Positions 25,530-64,000 of a stretch of 64,000 nt of DNA are shown here, piece after piece (within the stretch, counting starts at the first letter, position 1; each line of letters opens with the position of its first letter). The notes beneath the pieces were generated by a model that worked only from the letters and a program-made list of their open reading frames with translations, did no database searches and had not been told where the DNA came from. The DNA lies in assembly GCF_027942865.1 (NCBI RefSeq), contig NC_134506.1, positions 16,204,436 to 16,268,435 of the forward strand. Direction: 5' to 3'. The position numbers and the translations under genes are program-made. The stretch comes from Odontesthes bonariensis. Lineage: Eukaryota > Chordata > Actinopteri > Atheriniformes > Atherinopsidae.

Positions 25530-26700
25530 TATCAGGTCTTAAAGTTTGGTAAATACAATCTCAGATGAACAAGAACACATGACATATTATATATACAGTG
25601 TAATTACTTATTTTATAAAAAGTATGCAACATCGCAGAAGCAGTGTGCGAGAAACTAAGTACACCCTGATTGCTTCCATATGAATTAAGAGGGCAAGTAG
25701 AAGCCAGGTGCCTCCAATCAATTGCATTGATTAACTGATCATCAGCAAGTGTGAGTACATCTATAAAAGAAGACGTTTTGACAGTTTGCTGGTCTGTAAC
25801 ATTCAGATGTGTGTTAAAACAATGCCAAGGAGGAAAGACATCAGCAATGATCTTACGGACGCAATTGTTGCTGCTCATCAATCTGGGAAGGGTTATAAGA
25901 CTATTTCCAAACTATGTGGAATCCGTCATTCTACACTGACACAAAGCAAAGTCGCATCTGAACAAACCACAAGACCCAGTTAACCCCTAAATGCTCCTAA
26001 TGTGTAGAACAGATGCGTAGACATAAAGGTATGTTATCAGAACATAGATATTTGATGATAATGCACAGTGCCATGTTTGGTAAAAACAACACAAACACCT
26101 CATACCAGGTGGCAAGCACAGTGGTGGAGGGGTGATGATTTGGGCTGGTTTTTTTTGGACACCTTGCAGTCACTGAGTCGGCTGTGAACTCCTCTGCATA
26201 CCAAAGTAATCTCAGATCAAATGCGAGACCATCTGTCTGATGGCTAAAGATTGGCTGACACTGGGTCATCAACAGAACAATGATCCCAAACACACCAGCA
26301 AATCTACAACTGAAAGTCTGAGGAAGAAAAGAATCAAGATGTTGCAATGGTCCAGTCAAAGTTTGGGCCTCAGCCTGATTAAAATGCTCAGGTGGGACTT
26401 TAAGACAGCTGTGCATGAACAAATGCTGCAAACCTGAGATAATTAAAACAATGTTGTGAAGCTCTTCTTCTTCCATCAAAATCCCTTCCAAAACAATGTG
26501 ACAGACTGATAACACCATACAGAAAATGAAATTCATCCCAAAGAGAAATGATAAAAAGAATTTGAGTTGTTCCTGCTAAAGGTGGTTTTACAAGCTGTTG
26601 AACAATGGGGTACATTTAGTTTTTCACACACTCCTTTTTCAATTCTGCTTTACAATATGTCATATATTGTTGTTCATCTGAGGTTGTTTTTAACTTTTTT
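25530..26700 (+). mobile_element. Tc1-like element, nearly full-length, inactivated
   Basis: The long terminal inverted repeats are recognisable. Left: ctcagatgaaca at 25560, then catgacatatta, then gagaaactaagtacacc at about 25650. Right: ggtacatttagtttttcac at 26608, then tgttcatctgagg at about 26676. In between, the Tc1 transposase is visible in pieces: the N-terminal DNA-binding region (KTMPRRKDISNDLTDAIVAAH and on) at 25803-25960, a GGGVMIWAGF block near 26120, and NDPKHTSKSTTESLRKKRIK near 26280. Stops and frame shifts break it, and part of the catalytic core is missing. Confidence 0.85.
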
Positions 26701-27089
26701 TTTCTTACCTCAAAACGTGTAAAAAGTGTATTTTTCATATTACTGTAATTATTCACTCCAGTCATTATATGGTCAGGACAGACTTTGATGTTCACATAAG
26801 ACTTTCTTCACCGGACTTTTCTGCTGGTGGTTTTTCTCCTTGCAAAGTTGATCATAAGTGCTCGAACAGAAATCCCTTTGCTGAAAAGTAACGCAGAATG
26901 TCTGCAAATGCTGTGGGCTGCTGATGTAAAAAATAAAGTGCACGTGAATAATATCGTCAAAGAAGTCATTTTGCTGGCACGCTTTTGGTTATTTTATCCC
27001 CTTTTGAAGGACGACAAACTGGAACTTTATCCTGTGATGACAGTTCTCTTCTGATGGGAGCGATATCTCATAGGATGACAGAGTTCTCA

Positions 27090-27345
27090 TCTATTTAGCA
27101 CAAGGAGTCATTTCATGAGTATGACACTGATGTGAATCATAAGCTATGGACTTTACAGTCACCAGATCTCGACTGTCATCATCAGTGTCATCATTAAACC
27201 ACGAAATGAAGGAATATCTCTGGGAAGAATTGAGTTGATCCCTCCAGTAGAGTTCCAGAGATTTGTAGAAAAAGTGCTGACATGCAAGGAGGCTGTTGTG
27301 GAAAAATATGGTCACCCAATTCTTCACTGAGACACTTTATGTTGG
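27090..27345 (+). mobile_element. Tc1-like transposase 3' fragment
   Basis: The degenerate sequence LWTLQSPDLDCHHQC resembles the WPSQSPDLNPIE block of Tc1 transposases. The DNA then follows the usual C-terminal end and the phrase gagacactttatgttgg found after many fish Tc1 open frames. It has several stops and is a second, differently worded relic from the one at 25530. Confidence 0.6.
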
Positions 27346-29464
27346 TCATTTCAATTGAGTGTATATAACAGGCGGATGTGTCAGAAGTGAGGTCATCAAG
27401 AAAGTAACATGAAGTACAATACCACTTATGGCCACTAGGTACTGGCTTTAAAATGTCTCTTGCTTTTTCTTCCGTCTGAACACACTTCCCGCGTAGAATA
27501 ATAAATTAATACATTTTTCCAATTCCTCTGGATTTTTGTAACCCGTCAAACTCTGCACAAGTAGCTCATTTGTGTACGAGCCAACTGCCTCCAAAGGCAT
27601 CTGTACAACTGATCAAAACCCAAGACATTGCAAATGTCCCAAAAACATCAACTTCGCCTCAAGCCAATCACGGATATGCATGTTTATCATGTCGGTGACC
27701 TTTCGGGGCATTGTGGATGTACCGTCATAGGGTCGGCAGTGGTAAAAATTGGCGGGAAGTTTTGAAGACAAGCTTGGAGAGAATATGCCCAATTACCTGG
27801 ATCTTCACGATGTGTCGTTGCGACTGCACAGTGACAATTAAGCTTGTCAAAATAGTTGGTGAGAGATCTGTAACATGTTTGGAAACATCCAGAGGAAAAT
27901 GTTTGAAGAAACAGAGTGGGAATGGCGCTGATCGTGCTTTATTTTTTTCTGGTCTGTGTCATTTGATGGGCTTCCTAATTGAATTCCCTGATAACAGGTA
28001 CAGTACAAAGGCAAGTATGGAAACAATTACACCCTTGACAGAGCAAATTGCTCACATGAACGTGATTGGAAAGCAAGTATATTCCTGGCCTCAGAAGTAA
28101 GTCAGATAAGTTGAGACTGTAGTTATGTTTATGTATGAATGAGGTACTTCCCGTGGGATTTTTAGTGCTTGTCCTCTGGTACAGTGGGGACATTTTCTCA
28201 GAAGCGGCACCTACTGTTTCGGATTAAAACTACAGTGATGCGATCCATCTGAGCAAAGCTAAATGAAGAGTTTCTTAACGGGAAAAAAATAAGGAGGCCT
28301 TTAGCTTCATACTGTTTTACGGAGCTGAAACCGAAAACTAAAACACCATCTGTAACAAAGCATTAAGATACTGATATTGATAGTGCTTTGCCAGCTTAGT
28401 TTAGTACAATTATGAAATTAAAGAAATGTCTGCAATTTTCAGATATGGCCATGTTCAACATTTTTTTTTTTTTTTTTATATAAGCAGTTTATTGTGAAGG
28501 CTTCAAACGTTTAGATATGTCTTGTTTCGTTAAAGGACCGAAGCTTTCATCCTTTCGTACACACGTCAGAGCTTAATCAACATTTATCAGTTAAACTGTG
28601 AAAGAAGTAGATGTGGAAAGGTAGTCCTTCACTGATATTTTTATTATACCACAGTAATAATGTGGTAACATTCTGTATACCATAGTATGACTCTGAAAAG
28701 GGTATGTGACAACTATGGACATACTGCAATGTAAGAAATCTCTTAACGGTTTTCTCTATCCTACTGTACACTCTGTAAATGCTTTCTCTGCATCCAAATA
28801 AACTCATAAACACTTTATCTGTTCTCTTCTATGCAAAAATAACATACTGTATAATGTGAATATTGAAGCAATCAAGTCAATGTTAGATAATAACAATAGG
28901 TTTCCAACAATATCATGTACAGTGCCTTTTTTTTTTTTTTTTTTTTACAAATGTACCAAGAAAGAGAATCTCAAGTACACAAAGTTATTTCTTTTGAAGC
29001 CTGTAATGCTGACAGATAATCACTTACAAGGAAATATATAATCTGCAAATATAGTGTACACAGTACAAATATAAATGTTTTTAAAAGACACTTGACAATA
29101 GAAATGGTCATATCCTGCAGCTAATAGCGTGAGGTTTTCAATATTCGTGCACAAAGCTTTCTCTGACTTCTATATCTGATATAATTAGTTAAAAGATTAG
29201 ACATTATACTACTTATATTTCTTCAAATCCCTACTTAAGGTCTTACTGGCTTGCTTAAATACATTAGTGTAGCTTAAAACAGGTAAGCAAAAGCATAGTA
29301 GCCTGAGTTGAACACTGGTTCTAGATTGTAAATACAGTGCAGCAGCATAAATCTACAAAACAGGCTCAGGGAAGGGAGCTGCTCTCCTATCAGTCTCCCT
29401 TGCTACCTTATGTGGGACACGGTGTGTTGGAAACAGCCCGTATCTGTGCTTGGATGAACTACCT

Positions 29465-62141
<32,677 letters not shown>

Positions 62142-62374
62142 AGCTGATATGTTTCTTCGCTTTACTTCCTATGGGAGAAAAGTCAAATACAGATTAAAGG
62201 CACATTACTTCAGCCAGTATTGCCAACATTGTTAGCTCCTCATTAGCCAGAGGGTGTATTTTAAGACCATAATAATTGTCTAGTCTACAATAAAAGCTTA
62301 TTTACACTAATTAGAGGTAGGTATAAAACAGAGATGTCAAACACAAATGATGTCATCCTAAAATGAGAGCTTAC

Positions 62375-62480
62375 CTATTCTTAAGTCTTCTTTGATGCCT
62401 GCATGTTTTCACATAAATCCAAAGGAAGCTGGGGGGGGACACCATTTAAGCTCGCGGAGTCCAATTAAAAAAGTGTGATG
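62375..62480 (-). other. tanc1: tanc1 5' UTR exon (predicted)
   Basis: On the minus strand a consensus donor (gaatag|gtaagc) ends at 62375. The next exon has an acceptor at 62169-62170, so an untranslated exon must exist upstream. The start is not visible. The nearby CpG-dense run ggcgggcgcgcgcgtc at about 62507-62522 suits a promoter. Confidence 0.55.
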
Positions 62481-62880
62481 CACCCCTCACAAAATGATGA
62501 AAGGAGGCGGGCGCGCGCGTCATGCCCATGCGTGTTTGTCTCGTGCTCCATATTTGACGCACTCTTACTGTTTTTTCGGTTTTTTTTGTCTTCTAGTACT
62601 TTTATGTTTCAACTTAAGGATATGTTTTTTTAAATAATTATTGAAAGATTCAATATTCACTAGATCAGCATTTCACAACTACTTCGTACCTGTGCATCTA
62701 TGTGAGCATATGATGGGGCACTGTATTGGAAAACCATTCGTGACGTTATTCCTCAAAGTTATTTGAACGCATACCTTTAAAAATAGGTTAAAAAAAAACC
62801 CTCAAACCTCATAAATAATCGTGAGGAAACAATTTGAGATTAACACATTTATATGCTCATTTATGAGTAATCTACCGTGA

Positions 62881-62938
62881 CCACCAGAGGGCGACAGTGT
62901 GTATTACAATTTCCTATTTGTCCTCAAGGGGGCGAAGA
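62881..62938 (+). promoter_or_regulatory. Two CTCF-like motifs in tandem
   Basis: ccaccagagggcgacag at 62881-62897 fits the CTCF core consensus (CCACNAG-GGGCGC type) well. A weaker copy, cctcaagggggcga at 62922-62935, follows in the same orientation about 41 bases later. They sit between the divergent tanc1 and + strand transcript starts. Confidence 0.45.
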
Positions 62939-62957
62939 CGAGCCACAACCGGCAGCC

Positions 62958-62963
62958 TATAAA
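62958..62963 (+). promoter_or_regulatory. TATA box of the right-edge transcript
   Basis: TATAAA in a GC-containing context, followed about 32 bases later by the pyrimidine-rich run catcctccctttc at 62983-62995. That is the right distance for a transcription start. Confidence 0.5.
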
Positions 62964-63016
62964 GTCTGTAAGCTGACGCTACATCCTCCCTTTCAAACAA
63001 CATTCACACGGAGGAA

Positions 63017-63966
63017 GTGGAGGCATTGAAGAGTCTTCTCAAGATTATTATCCAGCTATTAACCGTCTTAGCGGTTCACTTGTATCACTCGCCATGGTGT
63101 CATGTAAGTATGTCGCTTAGCTCAGTAAGTTCAAAAGAAACAAAAATAACAGTCAACATCTGCTTAGCTTTAAACACATCAGCCAGCGAGCACGTGTACA
63201 TTAGCTAGCTTCGCTTTCATACGACCATTAGACGCATTGGCTGTGACTAATGGTAACAGTGAGCCAAAAGAGAAATTGCAGAAAAAGCAAAGTGATGCAT
63301 AATATTTCATATATGGACCTGTCAGGAAGGGGAACACAGTCCAACAAAGCCAAAAAAAAGTAGGCATAATTTTGGCGTGGCTGATTTTTGCTAGCTAGCT
63401 GATGTAATGGTAACTTGACTTAAAGACATTAGCTTCTTCATCTTGCTGACTCAGAATCTGTTAGTGTACTGACTTGAAACCGCCTTAACAGATCGGGATT
63501 TATGCTGTTCGCTGGCAGCTGTGTGACCTAATCCACATTAACCTTTTAAAATTATTTTCGAAATCGGCTTACAAATGATAAATAAGCGTGTTCTTTCTTA
63601 GTAAAACCATCAAATACACTAGTGGTGACTTATTAGTTACGCGTTTAAAATATATTAGTTAATCCACAGATTGTGTTAATGTACCTGATGGCACGTTGAC
63701 TTTAATAGTGTTTGACATACAACTATTCTTAATAGAATTATTTTTGTACAGCCCGTACAATTCTGTTGGAACTCCAGCTATAGCTATGGAAAACCAGGTT
63801 TATAAGCATGTTAACAGATCGAAAATGACTTTTTGCTTTGTATGAATAGTACTACAAGATCTTTATATTTTAATCTTTGTTTCTTCAGCTGATCTGCTAT
63901 TTAGTGGCCACCAGTATGGATCAGCTGGAGGTTGATGGCCGCCTTGACCCGATGATGATGCTGTGA
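63017..63966 (+). CDS. Unidentified two-exon transcript with a 54-residue open frame
   Basis: Exon 1 (63017-63103 of the open frame) ends in a perfect donor, cat|gtaagt. Exon 2 begins after ttcttcag at 63889. Spliced, the frame runs from an ATG at 63017 to a TGA at 63964-63966. The peptide has a hydrophobic N-terminal half (KIIIQLLTVLAVHLY) that could be a membrane segment or signal anchor, then an acidic tail (MDQLEVDGRLDP). I do not recognise the protein. A second ATG at 63094 in a better Kozak context (gccatgg) gives a frame that stops within 20 codons. The transcript may be non-coding. The gene probably continues beyond the window. Confidence 0.3.
63104..63888 (+). other. Intron of the right-edge transcript
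   Basis: Bounded by gtaagt and a pyrimidine-rich acceptor. I examined it for box C/D snoRNAs because the gene looks like a possible host, and found no convincing pair of boxes with a closing stem. Confidence 0.4.
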
Positions 63967-64000
63967 CAGTTTTGCAGCATAGCAAACAAAGTCTGAGCCA

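Larger units (their letters stand above)
25172..29464. other. wdsub1-tanc1 tail-to-tail region
   Basis: This region holds both 3' ends. The wdsub1 3' UTR begins at 25172; I see no clear AATAAA before the Tc1 element at 25530. The tanc1 3' UTR runs leftwards from 29464, with AATAAA on the minus strand at 28640-28645 and 28488-28493. Poly-T runs lie at 28461-28477 and about 28929-28946. Transposon relics fill 25530-27345. The open frame at 27711-28100 is not supported. Confidence 0.65.
62481..63016. other. tanc1 / right-edge transcript divergent spacer
   Basis: About 500 bp between the tanc1 5' exon (minus strand) and the + strand TATA box. It contains a CpG-dense run near 62507-62522 and the CTCF-like pair, consistent with a bidirectional promoter zone. 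Confidence 0.45.

Noticed and set aside
27711..28100. 129-codon open frame in the wdsub1-tanc1 spacer
   Set aside because: No recognisable domain, no splice or promoter context, and it lies among transposon debris. Most likely chance.
63396..63452. Box C/D snoRNA-like segment (tgatgta ... ctgac)
   Set aside because: The C box is imperfect and the bases flanking the two boxes do not form a terminal stem.

Overview
This is a gene-dense stretch of vertebrate, almost certainly teleost fish, nuclear DNA. The evidence is split genes with GT-AG introns, Tc1-like and hAT-type DNA-transposon relics of the kind common in fish, long CA/GT microsatellites, and the gene order baz2b - wdsub1 - tanc1, which is also found at human 2q24. 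I could not fix the species; intron sizes suit a percomorph. No operon, CRISPR array, rRNA or tRNA was seen.

Region 1 (1-12,790, + strand): the 3' part of baz2b. Eighteen exons join without a frame break into 1,268 residues: basic coiled coil, DDT domain, acidic tract, WHIM-like region, C4HC3 PHD finger and C-terminal bromodomain. The 5' half of the gene lies left of the window. The last long intron carries a textbook hAT MITE with a perfect 8-bp target duplication.

Region 2 (12,790-25,200, + strand): a repeat-bearing spacer, then wdsub1, complete, with ten coding exons giving 471 residues (480 with a possible 27-bp micro-exon): WD40 propeller, SAM domain and C-terminal U-box. Region 3 (25,200-29,460): the tail-to-tail spacer between wdsub1 and tanc1, holding a nearly full-length but broken Tc1-like element and a fragment of another.

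Region 4 (62,500 down to 29,465, - strand): tanc1, complete. Twenty-seven coding exons join in frame into 1,864 residues, close to the mammalian length: disordered N-terminus, P-loop NTPase with Walker A and B motifs, ankyrin block, TPR block, and a Ser/Pro-rich tail ending in the PDZ-binding motif ESNV. Region 5 (62,500-64,000): a probable head-to-head promoter zone with two CTCF-like motifs, a TATA box and the start of an unidentified + strand transcript.

The three named genes act separately: a chromatin reader (baz2b), a predicted ubiquitin ligase (wdsub1) and a postsynaptic scaffold (tanc1). Their proximity is conserved synteny, not a pathway. I found no convincing novel biological system. 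The most useful leads are the wdsub1 micro-exon, the CA repeat beside a tanc1 5' splice site, the CTCF-like pair with the unidentified transcript, and the family of Tc1 relics in mixed orientation.
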